64,000 bases of DNA, from the NCBI GenBank assembly GCA_030761205.1, contig JAULJL010000032.1, forward strand, positions 4,593,134 to 4,657,133, given 5' to 3'. Source of the DNA: Fremontodendron californicum. Lineage: Eukaryota > Streptophyta > Magnoliopsida > Malvales > Malvaceae. Position numbers and translations under genes: made by a program. Position 1 is the first letter of the stretch, and each line of letters begins with the position of its first letter. The notes beneath the pieces are model-generated. The model saw only the letters and a list, made by a program, of their open reading frames with translations, had not been told where the DNA came from and ran no database searches. Positions 1 through 9,262 of this stretch are shown in pieces.

Positions 1-61
1 ATACTTACAATTTATCTTTTTAGTGCAAGGTTAAATAAGATACACTCTTTTGGGTGCATCA
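1..61 (+). repeat. 3' end of the 5' LTR of element A (truncated by window edge)
   Basis: Identical in type to the last 61 bases of the complete LTR at 5132-7222, ending GGGTGCATCA. It is followed by the AATTTT spacer and the primer-binding site, so it is the U5 end of a 5' LTR. Confidence 0.95.
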
Positions 62-67
62 AATTTT

Positions 68-85
68 TGGCGCCGTTGCCGGGGA
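68..85 (+). other. Primer-binding site, tRNA-Asp type (element A)
   Basis: TGGCGCCGTTGCCGGGGA is the reverse complement of the 3' end of plant tRNA-Asp(GTC) including CCA, the primer usual for Athila-lineage elements. It lies 6 bases after the LTR end. Bases 86-202 are an AT-rich leader ending in a run of A before the mini-gag ATG. Confidence 0.95.
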
Positions 86-202
86 TTGCTTTCTTTAGTT
101 TATTTGTTACTTGGTTTATTCTTATTTTCAGTTCTAATTAGTTCTATTTTCTTGTACATACAAGTTTTTCTTATCAAATTTTGAAAAAAAAAAAAAAAAA
201 CG

Positions 203-1141
203 ATGGAATTGAGCAATCTAACACTTGAAGAGTTGGTGGCATACATGAACATGGAAAATCAACAAGCCAATCTCACCTACCCAGTTCAACAATTGGCCAT
301 GGGAGGATGTCAAGGCCATCAAGTGTTCCAAGACCAACAGTATGATCATTACTCAAACACTTACCATGAGGGATGGTGGGATCATACTAATTATGGCTAC
401 TCAGAAAATTACGAAGAAGTAGATCCTTATGCCAATTACACTCATCCATCTAGCTTCAATCAATCATGGTCTCAAGAACCAGATCTTCTTCAACCACCAC
501 ATATGACTCAAAACTCAGGTACTTCTTTAGAAGATCTTGTCGATTCTCTTGTTACTAATACTTTGCAATTTCAACAGGAAACAAGGGCAAGTATCCAGAG
601 TTTGGAAAGGCAAATAAGCCTATTGGCTAGTAGTATGGTGGTATGGGTAGCACAAAGATCTGAAGAATTCTCTGCCCAAACGATGATTAACCCAAAGGAG
701 AATGCTACTATTGTGACCTTGAAGAATGATGAACAAGATGAGGATGAGACAAAATTAGAGATGGATTCTATTCTTGAGGATAATGAAGCCACAAATCCAA
801 ATAAGAGTATTTCAGCACCTGAGGTAACGTTTAAGATTCCAATTTTTACTAATGTTTCTTCTCCACCTTTTCCTAGTAGATTTGCAAAGTTCAAGGAGGA
901 AGAACATGAACAAAACATGCTGGAAACCTTAAACAGTTTGTTTGTGGATGCCATTCAACAAGTACCAACATATGCTCCATTCCTCGATGAGATATGCACC
1001 ACAAAGGATGATGGAATAATACTTGTAATGGAGAATGCATCCAGTTTTGTGCAAAGAAAGCTTCCTATCAAACGTTCAAATTTGGGAAGTTTCATGTATG
1101 AGCCTAACAAGCCTAAAAAGCCAAGAAGGGGTGTTGGTTAG
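203..1141 (+). CDS. Mini-gag: Gag linker-region protein of the non-autonomous element
   Basis: 312 residues. It aligns with the part of Gag between the capsid and protease domains of the full elements. Shared landmarks in order are LVQQLA/VQQLAMGG, YDPYSNTY/YDHYSNTY, QNSGTSLEDLV (about residues 103-113), FQQET plus a coiled-coil-like stretch (about 121-145), PPFPSR.AK.K.EE (about 222-235), DAIQQVP.YA.FL.E.CT (about 249-267), and QRKLP. It lacks the capsid core (Retrotrans_gag) and the CCHC zinc knuckle, and ends in a basic tail, PKKPRRGVG. The ATG follows an A run and is the only sensible start, because the same start is kept in copies B, E and G. Function is unknown. It may be a Gag-interacting packaging aid or a relic kept open by recent spread. 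The ORF is also open in the diverged B/E subfamily. Confidence 0.8.
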   Translation: MELSNLTLEELVAYMNMENQQANLTYPVQQLAMGGCQGHQVFQDQQYDHYSNTYHEGWWDHTNYGYSENYEEVDPYANYTHPSSFNQSWSQEPDLLQPPHMTQNSGTSLEDLVDSLVTNTLQFQQETRASIQSLERQISLLASSMVVWVAQRSEEFSAQTMINPKENATIVTLKNDEQDEDETKLEMDSILEDNEATNPNKSISAPEVTFKIPIFTNVSSPPFPSRFAKFKEEEHEQNMLETLNSLFVDAIQQVPTYAPFLDEICTTKDDGIILVMENASSFVQRKLPIKRSNLGSFMYEPNKPKKPRRGVG

Positions 1142-1528
1142 GTTGGACAACTTAAATCAGTACTAATTGGGAAGGCAGTCCAATTAATGAAGAAATTACC
1201 AACCTGCCATACTCAGATTTGCTTTCTTTTCCTTTTCCTTTTATTATTTTTTATTGTTTTTATTTATTTATTTTTATGTTTATTTGTTTAGTAATTTAGG
1301 ATTTTATTTAGAGTTTTTTGTTTTTGAGTCTTTTTAGGTTGTTTTTCTTTCTGATCCTTGTTTTTAAAATAACTAGATGTAAATATAATTTTTAATTTTT
1401 TTACCCCGGTTAAATGGCGGATAACGGTACTCCGTGATTATTTAAATCGGTTCCATCAGCTACCCACAAAACTGATATTGTATATAAATTTCTCTTCCAA
1501 TTTCTCTTTCAATTTTTTTCTTTTCAAG
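1142..1528 (+). promoter_or_regulatory. Spacer and putative promoter/leader of the NABP-like gene (element A)
   Basis: Noncoding. After a T-rich stretch, all copies of the cassette become alike at AGATGTAAATATAATTT (from about 1374). A TATATAAA box at 1481-1488 is followed by a C/T-rich tract ending in AG immediately before the ATG at 1529. In the B, C, E, H and I copies the tract ends TTTTTTTTCAG, a consensus splice acceptor; here it ends TTTTCAAG. Either initiation from the TATA box or splicing of a longer RNA could place the ORF first on an mRNA. Confidence 0.5.
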
Positions 1529-2065
1529 ATGGATGATATTCTCACAAGATTGCAGAAACGATTTCCTCCTTTTCCTCGAAATATTTTACTGAAGCTTTAC
1601 CAAGTTCGTTTCGAAAGATTAAGAATGCTTATGCAGAAAGGGATTCCTGGAGACATACGTTGGATAATTGAAGCCAAGGTACGTGAAGATGAATATCTTC
1701 CTGTTTTGCATTTACCAGGTACAGGTAGAAGCACTTTTGCAAAGAAGCGACGAGCAAAGCGCATGAGTTCAAATTGCCACAAATGTGCACGATGGACGTG
1801 TAACGGTAAATGTCGTTCTATTGGGATTCCGTCCTCTAATCGAGATGATAAAATTGAATTCATTAAGGATGGACTGAGTAAGGAGAATTTGGGTAATATC
1901 CAACTTTCTCTTGAGACGCATCCTAGTGGAGACGTACAAAGAGAAATTCTTGATTTATGGCCGCAATTCCAAAGGGAACGGCAACATCTTGGGAATCTGA
2001 TGTTAAAAGACCCTGTTTGCCAGCTTGTAAGAAAACTGGATGGGAAGCATATCCTCGACTCATAG
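1529..2065 (+). CDS. NABP-like protein: basic, cysteine-cluster putative nucleic-acid-binding protein of viral type
   Basis: 178 residues from the ATG right after the pyrimidine tract; an upstream in-frame extension from 1478 has no conserved ATG and is not believed. An N-terminal helical, basic region (about 1-56) precedes GTGRSTF. Then come a basic cluster, RSTFAKKRRAKR (67-78), and a cysteine cluster, C83-x2-C86-x4-C91-x3-C95 (with H84). A charged segment with DDKIEFIKDG (106-115) and a C-terminal LWPQFQRE (143-150) follow. The order of small-residue/RST motif, Arg/Lys cluster, Cys cluster and hydrophobic-FxKDG-like segment resembles the small nucleic-acid-binding proteins of vitiviruses and carlaviruses (Betaflexiviridae). 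Those proteins bind RNA and can suppress silencing, and one carlavirus member acts on host transcription. The family match is by pattern recognition only, and the N- and C-terminal parts are unrecognised. An unrelated zinc-binding plant protein is the main alternative. Confidence 0.6.
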   Translation: MDDILTRLQKRFPPFPRNILLKLYQVRFERLRMLMQKGIPGDIRWIIEAKVREDEYLPVLHLPGTGRSTFAKKRRAKRMSSNCHKCARWTCNGKCRSIGIPSSNRDDKIEFIKDGLSKENLGNIQLSLETHPSGDVQREILDLWPQFQRERQHLGNLMLKDPVCQLVRKLDGKHILDS

Positions 2066-2432
2066 AAGGCGTTTAAGCCGTTTCTGGACGTAAAACCAGA
2101 GGAAGATGTGAGCCACAATCACAACTACAATAAATGACTTCTCAGCTTTTGGTTTGATTTGCAATAACTTTATTTTGTTTTAATTTACGTGTTGTTCGAT
2201 TTGTGTAATTATTCTCGTTTTTTTTATTTGTCTTTTACGGTTGATTTTTTCTTCTCTTTTTGATTTTCTTCATGAAATCACGCAAAAATCTTTTGTTAGG
2301 TTAACATTTTCTTCTGACAGGTCAGATACACTTTCGGCGACATTATTACTCTTGTCTGATTCACTACTCAGTCCTCTATATATTACACCATGTACTCATT
2401 CTCTTTCAGGCACTCGAAAAAAAAGAAAAAAA
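2066..2432 (+). promoter_or_regulatory. Intergenic region with putative promoter/acceptor of the LOG-like gene (element A)
   Basis: Contains AATAAA at about 2129, a possible poly(A) signal for the NABP gene, and a long pyrimidine-rich stretch. A TATA-like CTATATATT follows at about 2376-2384, then TTCTCTTTCAG ending at 2409, a good splice-acceptor sequence, and an A-rich stretch before the ATG at 2433. The same arrangement precedes every LOG copy. Confidence 0.5.
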
Positions 2433-3080
2433 ATGGAAAGTACTTCGTCCCAACGCATTAAAAAAATTTGTGTTTTTGGAGGTGCTTATCCAGGGAAAAA
2501 TAACATATTCGCTGATGAAGCCATAAGAGTTGGAGTAATACTTGCCCAACAAAAGATCCAGTTGATTTATGGAGGCGGTAGTACGGGTTTAATGGGAGCA
2601 GTCGCTACAGCAGCACACGCCGGAGGAAGTCCAGTTCTAGGAATCGTGCCAAAACTATTCACAGATTTTTGTGGACCTACCTTGGGTAAGGAAATACAAG
2701 TCTGGAGTATCCCTGAACGGATAACAATCATGTACCATTCTGCCGATGCATTCATTGCTTTACCAGGAGGTCTGGGTACATTGGAAGAAATAGCTTGCGT
2801 GGCTTCTTGGTCATCTTTGGTCACAAATAAGAAACCCATTGGTTTGCTTAATATTAATGGTTATTTTAGTAATTTGCTTTCATATTTAGATAATGCTGTG
2901 GATAATGGATTCATGTTTTCAGAGGCAAGGAGAACCATAATTTCTGCTACAACCATTGAAGATTTACTCAAAAAGCTCCAAGCTTATGAGTATTTATCTG
3001 CTACGGTTGTTTCGCAAACGCTCGGAAAAAGAAAAAGAGATATGGACGAGCAAGGAGTGGATTGCACTTTGTCTTTGTGA
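2433..3080 (+). CDS. LOG-like: LOG-like cytokinin riboside 5'-monophosphate phosphoribohydrolase
   Basis: 215 residues, the usual length for plant LOG proteins. LOG enzymes release active free-base cytokinin from cytokinin riboside 5'-monophosphate; plant members act in cytosol and nucleus. A Rossmann-like start, KKICVFGGAYPGK (10-22), precedes GGGSTGLMG (47-55, phosphate-binding). Arg96 in PERITIM matches the family's catalytic Arg, and PGGLGTLEE (111-119) is the signature PGGxGTxxE with catalytic Glu119. KPIGLLNINGYF (134-145) is also typical. Divergence from ordinary plant LOGs includes FGGAYPG for the usual FCGSS-G. The tail LGKRKRDMDEQ (198-207) is a plausible nuclear localisation signal. 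In this copy the frame is open upstream to 2241, but A-run length puts that extension out of frame in most copies, so the ATG at 2433 is chosen. Confidence 0.85.
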   Translation: MESTSSQRIKKICVFGGAYPGKNNIFADEAIRVGVILAQQKIQLIYGGGSTGLMGAVATAAHAGGSPVLGIVPKLFTDFCGPTLGKEIQVWSIPERITIMYHSADAFIALPGGLGTLEEIACVASWSSLVTNKKPIGLLNINGYFSNLLSYLDNAVDNGFMFSEARRTIISATTIEDLLKKLQAYEYLSATVVSQTLGKRKRDMDEQGVDCTLSL

Positions 3081-5120
3081 CATTATCTAACATTTTGTTT
3101 GTTGTGTCTCAGTTATAATAAGTGGTTAGCAACCTCTACAGGTAATATCTCCTAAATTTTACCTTCTTAAAAAAAAAAAAAGTTTGTTGTGTTTTAAGCA
3201 ATTTAGAAGTATTCATTCTGAACAAGGTCTGAGTAAGGGAGACTTGAGACATACCTTGTCAGTTTGATTTCTTCTTTTCAAAAAAAAAAAGAAAAAAAAA
3301 AGAGTTTGTTGTGTTTTAAGCAATTTAGAAGTATTCATTCTGAACAAGGTCTGAGTAAGGGAGACTTGAGACATACCTTGTCAGTTTGATTTTAATCTTT
3401 TTACGTTTACTTGTTAATTTTTGTTTAGTATTTTAGGATTATTTAGGTTGCATGAGTTTGTTTTGTTTTGAGTCTAGTTATTCCTATTCTTATGTTATTA
3501 GTTCTTTTCTCTTACACATGATTCTTTCATTTGGGTTAATAGACTTACATTGAGGACAATGTAAGAATTAAGTGTGGGGGGAATGATTTAGGATTTCTTT
3601 TATTTTTGTCTACTATTTTTTTTTTTATGAGTCTTTATTATTATTATTATTTTTTAGTGTGTTTTAGTTCCTTTTTAATACAATGATGAGATATGAATTG
3701 CATAAGTCTAAAACATATTTATTAGTGAGAAGATTTTCATGAGAATTGAGCTTGATGTCAACCTTTTTATGAGCCAATGTTAATATGATATGTTGATTGA
3801 GAAAGAAGCATGTTTAGACTTAATCTGACTTGTATAATCAGTCTTGTGAGTTTTTGAGCCTAAAATGATTGATGCATTATACAAATCAATCTAATTTCTT
3901 TCTTGAGTGCTCTTATGATTACATGATTCTCTAGAACTTGCTTTAAACCGTTTGAGACTATATTGATGCATGTGACAACATGAATATGATAGAGGCATTA
4001 GGATTTTTAGCCAGGGCCAAACAACCATCCCTTATTGATGTTCCAAGAGAACACACCCTTAGTGAACCAATTTGAGCCTACATTGAATAAGCTATCTCTT
4101 TGGTAACCATAACTTGTCCCTAACCTAAATATACTTATATCTTTACCTTTGTTCCAAAGATGAATTAGCATGATTTGAGACAAGTTGCAAAGACAAGGGA
4201 TATTTTTTGGTTAGAAACAAGAAATAGGTGTGGGGGGAAAAGAAAAGAAAAGTCAAGAGAAAAAGAAATGGAATACTGGCAAATACATTCCTATATAAAA
4301 AAAAAAATGAATCATCTCTTGAATTTGTGGAAAAAGAAAAAGATGTTACAAAGTTGTTTAGAATGAAGAAAAGGCCCAACATGAATATCCGGCCTAGGTG
4401 ACTATGTACTTGTAAAGAGTTTTGAGAAGTTTCTTTGTATAATCTTTTTATGTCTCTAAACTTTATGAACTCTTTGGAACCTTTGTGATATCTTTATCCT
4501 TTTGTTCTTCAACCACATTACAAACCCCTTGGCCCCATTACAACCTTGATTAAAGACCTCTTGATTTATGAAGTTGCATGATCTTTTAGTGGAGAATAGG
4601 TGGACAAGCAAGCATATGGTAGAAGTGTTTTCATGAGATTGATTGAGTGTAAACACTTTACCACTACTTTAAAGAGTGAAAATCAAGAGAGTATCCCATG
4701 TGAGAAGTTGAGATTAAATTTGAACATGCACTATTTTGATTGAGATATGTTATGCTAATATTGGCTTAACTCAAACAATTTACATTCAAGCATGATTTTT
4801 TGTGAAATTTTTTAAGCTATTGATTAGTTTATAAGACTTGTCAAATATTGTCTCTAATTTGTATTGAAAGGATTAGGAGTAAATATTTTTAGTATATGTA
4901 GTTTATTTATATGAAGTTTATTTATATTTTAATTTTTCAATGTTTGTGGGTATCGTTCTAGTAAACCCTCACGAGACTAAACTCGTCCACTAGGGACACC
5001 TAGGGGTTTAAAGGCTTGTGTCACATGCTAAGTGCCACAGTGATTTCCTACGAAAGTGGATTAGATTAGATTTTCTTATTTTATTTTTATTGAGTCGTTG
5101 CTAGGGACTAGCAACAATCT
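3081..5120 (+). other. 3' noncoding region of element A
   Basis: About 2 kb without a convincing gene. It holds a direct repeat of about 90 bases (about 3181-3270 and 3303-3392; core AAGGTCTGAGTAAGGGAGAC), each preceded by an A-rich run. An inverted repeat, CTTACATTGAGGACAATGTAAG-type, lies at about 3544-3566, directly before a PPT-like GTGTGGGGGGAATG (about 3572). Another PPT-like stretch, GGTGTGGGGGGAAAAG, is near 4227. The region occupies the place where Athila elements often carry an env-like gene, but I see no env-like reading frame. Confidence 0.7.
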
Positions 5121-5131
5121 AAGTGTGGGGG
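5121..5131 (+). other. Polypurine tract of element A
   Basis: AAGTGTGGGGG directly abuts the TGTGATAAC start of the LTR, the position expected for plus-strand priming. Confidence 0.85.
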
Positions 5132-7222
5132 TGTGATAACTCGTATAATTATATAGTTTTTAGTTATGTTTTATTATTGTTTTGTGTCAAATACGAGTTA
5201 TTATTGTTTAGTCTAATTGTGTTTATGATCTTTTATATTTTTATGTAATTTGGTGTTTTTCACAAGTTTCTTTGAGTGATTTCAGATTACTAGAATTAAG
5301 GGCAAATCCAGTTCAGTTCCAGTTCCGACACATTTTGCCATATCAGCTATATCTGGAGTTTCACTGAAGCAATAAGGCTGAAATTTGTAGCCGTGCAAAG
5401 CTAAGAGGCATATCTATCTTTTTCATGTTTTATACTTCTTGAAACGGAGTCGTTTTCCCTAGCGAAAGCGACCATCAAGTTGGCTGATGTGCAATGATGT
5501 CTGTGCTGACCTGTTTTCGTATTTTGCCCATATCTGCTTATCCACTTCAGAAAATGAGCTGATTCCAATGGCTATGGATCCGTAACTGATACGGAAACCT
5601 TTGTCTAGAAGACCATATGATCAGATCAGGCCTCTAATATTGACGAAATCGACCATCAAGTTGGCTGATGTGCAATGACGTCTGTGCTGACATGTTTTCG
5701 TATTTTGCCCATATCTGCTTATCCACATCAGCAAATGAGCTGATTCCAACGGCTATAAATCCGTAACTGATAGGGGAACCTTTTTCTAGAAGACCATGTG
5801 ATCCGATCAGGCCTCCAACATTGACGAAATCGACCATCAAGTTGGCTGATCAAAATTGTCATACAATATGACGAAAATTGTTAGAAAAATTCACCCACCT
5901 ATTATACCTACCTTTGAAATTTGTAAAGCTTGTCTCTTGTCATTTAGCCTTCCAAAATGTGTATAAATAGAGGGCCTTGGATGATTGTAGAGGATCATAT
6001 TGTAGATAGGTAGGATATTAGCCATTTTAATAAAATTCTCTAAGTTTTCTTCTTCTTTCTTTTCTCTAGTTTTCTTTCTTTTCTCTAGTTTTCTTTTTCT
6101 TTAGAGAGAGCAAGAGGTTGGATAATTAATATTCTTCCTCTTCTTCTTTCTTTCTTTTATTTTCTTCTTAGATTTTCTTTAATTTTATGTTTATGTTTAT
6201 AATGCCTATGCTAGGCTAAACTTCTATTTGGTTAAGGGTGATTTCAAAGCCCTAGACATGTTTTGTGATTGATTTTCAGATTCTATCTATCATTAATTTT
6301 CTATCAAAGTTGCTTATGTTTTTCTACAAGAATTGTTCATGATGTTGTCTTGATTTATTTAGGTGTACAACTAGATAGATCTTGATAATTATCTATTGCT
6401 AGTTTAGGAATCTTGATCCGTGTAATTGTCTTGATTTCCTATTCATAAGTGGCAATTTGTGATTAATGATTATGGTCAAGTTTTCAATAATTGCAAAGTG
6501 GAACATAACCTAAGTTGAACAATCCGAGCTTATGTGTTTGTTGCTTAGATCAACCTATCTTTCTCATCATAAAGCTGCCATTAAATTGAATTTAGAGAGC
6601 TTATTCTAGGTTGTTTAATGGTTAGAGATTAAATAGAGAGCTTGTTCTATTTAACGACAAACTAAGGAAAGATTGGGATAACAGAGCTTGTTGTTATCTA
6701 CGGTTGTTAACTTTGATAGTTGGTTGATATTGATAGATCTGAAATTGATTCTTAATGATGTCTAGTGGTGGAGAATGAAACCTTAACCATATTTTTCATA
6801 TTTGATTCTTCTTACTTATTTGTTTTCTTACTTTTCTAGTTTGCTTATTTTTAAAAGTATATTTATTTTTATTGGCTGGTTATACCGCCTAATTTGTATA
6901 TTAACTTTGTTTTACTTTTATTGGCTGGTTATACCGCCTAATTTAGTATATATATTTTTATTGGCTGGTTATACCGCCTAATTTAGTATATATATTTTTA
7001 TTGGCTGGTTATACCGCCTTGCATCTTCTTCTTATTATTTACTTTAGTTTAAATCTGGCTTCAAAAACCCCTTTTCTTTTATTGTTCTTGAATTTAAGTT
7101 TTAAACTATTAACTTATAAACTAAAACCCAATCCCTGAGGACTCGACCCTTGCTAACTACTATACTTACAATTTATCTTTTTAGTGCAAGGTTAAATAAG
7201 ATACACTCTTTTGGGTGCATCA
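5132..7222 (+). repeat. 3' LTR of element A (2091 bp)
   Basis: Starts TGTGATAAC and ends GTGCATCA. U3 contains a 181-bp unit in tandem (starts 5463, 5644, with a partial third at 5825); each unit carries a TGATGTCT or TGACGTCT motif. The latter contains TGACG, the core of bZIP/as-1-type sites. The TATA box TATAAATA is at 5962-5969, followed by a CT-rich leader. Near the 3' end four copies of ATTGGCTGGTTATACCGCC (about 6871-7020) form a second tandem array within the transcribed R/U5 part. Confidence 0.9.
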
Positions 7223-7230
7223 AATTTTTG
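7223..7230. other. A/B tail-to-tail junction
   Basis: AATTTTTG follows the A 3' LTR. AATTTT is the spacer normally found between LTR and primer-binding site, so the A end is an LTR with its minus-strand-start spacer. It is joined to the B LTR, which lacks its last 62 bases. Confidence 0.7.
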
Positions 7231-9251
7231 TAGTTAGCAAGGGTCGAGTCCTCAGGGATTGGGTTTTAGTTTATAAGTTAATAGTTTAAAACTTAAATTC
7301 AAGAACAATAAAAGAAAAGGGGTTTTTGAAGCCAGATTTAAACTAAAGTAAATAATAAGAATAAGATGCAAGGCGGTATAACCAGCCAATAAAAATATAT
7401 ATACTAAATTAGGCGGTATAACCAGCCAATAAAAATATATATACTAAATTAGGCGGTATAACCAGCCAATAAAAATAAAACAAAGTTAATATACAAATTA
7501 GGCGGTATAACCAGCCAATAAAAATAAATATAAAAAATAAGCAAACTAAAAGTAAGAAAACAAATAAGTAAGAAGAATCAAATATGAAAAATATGGTTAA
7601 GGTTTCATTCTCCACCACTAGACATCATTAAGAATCAATTTCAGATCTATCAATATCAACCAACTATCAAAGTTAACAACCGTAGATAACAACAAGCTCT
7701 GTTACCCCAATCTTTCCTTAGTTTGTCGTTAAATAGAACAAGCTCTCTATTTAATCTCTAACCATTAAACAACCTAGAATAAGCTCTCTAAATTCAATTT
7801 AATGGCAGCTTTATGATGAGAAAGATAGGTTGATCTAAGCAACAAACACATAAGCTCGGATTGTTCAACTTAGGTTATGTTCCACTTTGCAATTATTGAA
7901 AACTTGACCATAATCATTAATCACAAATTGCCACTTATGAATAGGAAATCAAGACAATTACACGGATCAAGACTCCTAAACTAGCAATAGATAATTATCA
8001 AGATCTATCTAGTTGTACACCTAAATAAATCTAGACAACATCATGAACAATTCTTGTAGAAGAACATAAGCAACTTTGATAGAAAATTAATGATAGATAG
8101 AATCTGAAAATCAATCACAAAACATGTCTAGGGCTTTGAAATCACCCTTAACCAAATAGAAGTTTAGCCTAGCATAGGCATTATAAACATAAACATAAAA
8201 TTAAAGAAAATCTAAGAAGAAAATAAAAGAAAGAAAGAAGAAGAGGAAGAATATTAATTATCCAACCTCTTGCTCTCTCTAAAGAAAAAGAAAACTAGAG
8301 AAAAGAAAGAAAACTAGAGAAAAGAAAGAAGAAGAAAACTTAGAGAATTTTATTAAAATGGCTAATATCCTACCTATGTACAATATGATCCTCTACAATC
8401 ATCCAAGGCCCTCTATTTATACACATTTTGGAAGGCTAAATGACAAGAGACAAGCTTTACAAATTTCAAAGGTAGGTATAATAGGTGGGTGAATTTTTCT
8501 AACAATTTTCGTCATATTGTATGACAATTTTGATCAGCCAACTTGATGGTCGATTTCGTCAATGTTGGAGGCCTGATCTGATCACATGGTCTTCTAAAAA
8601 AAGGTTCCCCTATCAGTTACGGATCCATAGCCGTTGGAATCAGCTCATTTGATGATGTGGATAAGCAGATATGGGCAAAATACGAAAACATGTCAGCACA
8701 GACGTCATTGCACATCAGCCAACTTGATGGTCGATTTCGTCAATATTAGAGGCCTGATCTGATCATATGGTCTTCTAGACAAAGGTTCCCGTATCAGTTA
8801 CGGATCCATAGCCATTCGAATCAGCTCATTTGCTGATGTGGATAAGCAGATATGGGCAAAATACGAAAACAGGTCAGCACAGACGTCATTGCACATCAGC
8901 CAACTTGATGGTCGATTTCGCTAGGGAAAACGACTCCGTTTCAAGAAGTATAAAACATGAAAAAGATAGATATGCCTCGTAGCTTTGCACGGATACAAAT
9001 TTCAGCCTTATTGCTTCAGTGAAACTCCAGATATAGCTGATATGGCAAAATGTGTCGGAACTGGAACTGAACTGGATTTGCCCTTAATTCTAGTAATCTG
9101 AAATCACTCAAAGAAACTTGTGAAAAACACCAAATTACATAAAAATATAAAAGATCATAAACACAATTAGACTAAACAATAATAACTCGTATTTGACACA
9201 AAACAATAATAAAACATAACTAAAAACTATATAATTATACGAGTTATCACA
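7231..9251 (-). repeat. LTR of element B (minus strand, U5 end truncated)
   Basis: Reverse complement of the LTR from TGTGATAAC (9251) to CTAACTA (7231); the last 62 bases are missing. TATA box complement at 8421-8414. Together with the A LTR it forms the centre of a very large palindrome. Confidence 0.9.
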
Positions 9252-9262
9252 CCCCCACACTT
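9252..9262 (-). other. Polypurine tract of element B
   Basis: Reverse complement of AAGTGTGGGGG next to the LTR start. Confidence 0.85.

Larger units (their letters stand above)
1..7222 (+). mobile_element. Element A: non-autonomous Athila-like LTR retrotransposon with NABP-LOG cassette
   Basis: Order on the + strand: tail of the 5' LTR (1-61), AATTTT spacer, primer-binding site (68-85), mini-gag ORF, NABP-like ORF, LOG-like ORF, about 2 kb noncoding 3' region, polypurine tract (5121-5131), complete 3' LTR (5132-7222). It lacks protease, RT, RNase H and integrase, so it must be mobilised in trans, most likely by the gag-pol relatives at 14558, 47757 and 54595. Element D and the body of G are near-identical copies. 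The 3' LTR is followed by eight bases, AATTTTTG, that belong after a 5' LTR, and then directly by element B in inverted orientation. Confidence 0.9.

Noticed and set aside
571..954. 127-codon open frame antisense to mini-gag in every copy
   Set aside because: Shadow of the mini-gag coding frame, with no start context or promoter.
1478..1528. N-terminal extension of NABP (also 53190 in H)
   Set aside because: Covers the TATA box and pyrimidine tract, starts from non-ATG or unconserved codons, and is not in frame in all copies.
2433..3080. Lysine decarboxylase annotation for the LOG-like ORF
   Set aside because: The PGGxGTxxE family was historically labelled that way. The motif set and length fit LOG phosphoribohydrolases, and there is no PLP-binding fold.
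4456..4656. 66-codon open frame on the minus strand of the 3' region, repeated at 9713, 26173 and 33511
   Set aside because: The copies are nearly identical because the elements are young, so recurrence is not evidence. It is antisense, and the diverged F and I copies change its sequence substantially. No family recognised.
3081..5120. Env-like gene expected in Athila elements
   Set aside because: No long open frame, signal peptide or membrane segment on the + strand of this region in any copy.
6871..7020. CRISPR-like array
   Set aside because: Four short direct repeats with AT-rich linkers inside a plant LTR; it is an LTR minisatellite.
7409..7618. Hydrophobic open frames in the LTR repeats
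   Set aside because: Translation of the T-rich ATTGGCTGG tandem array; differs between copies with repeat number.
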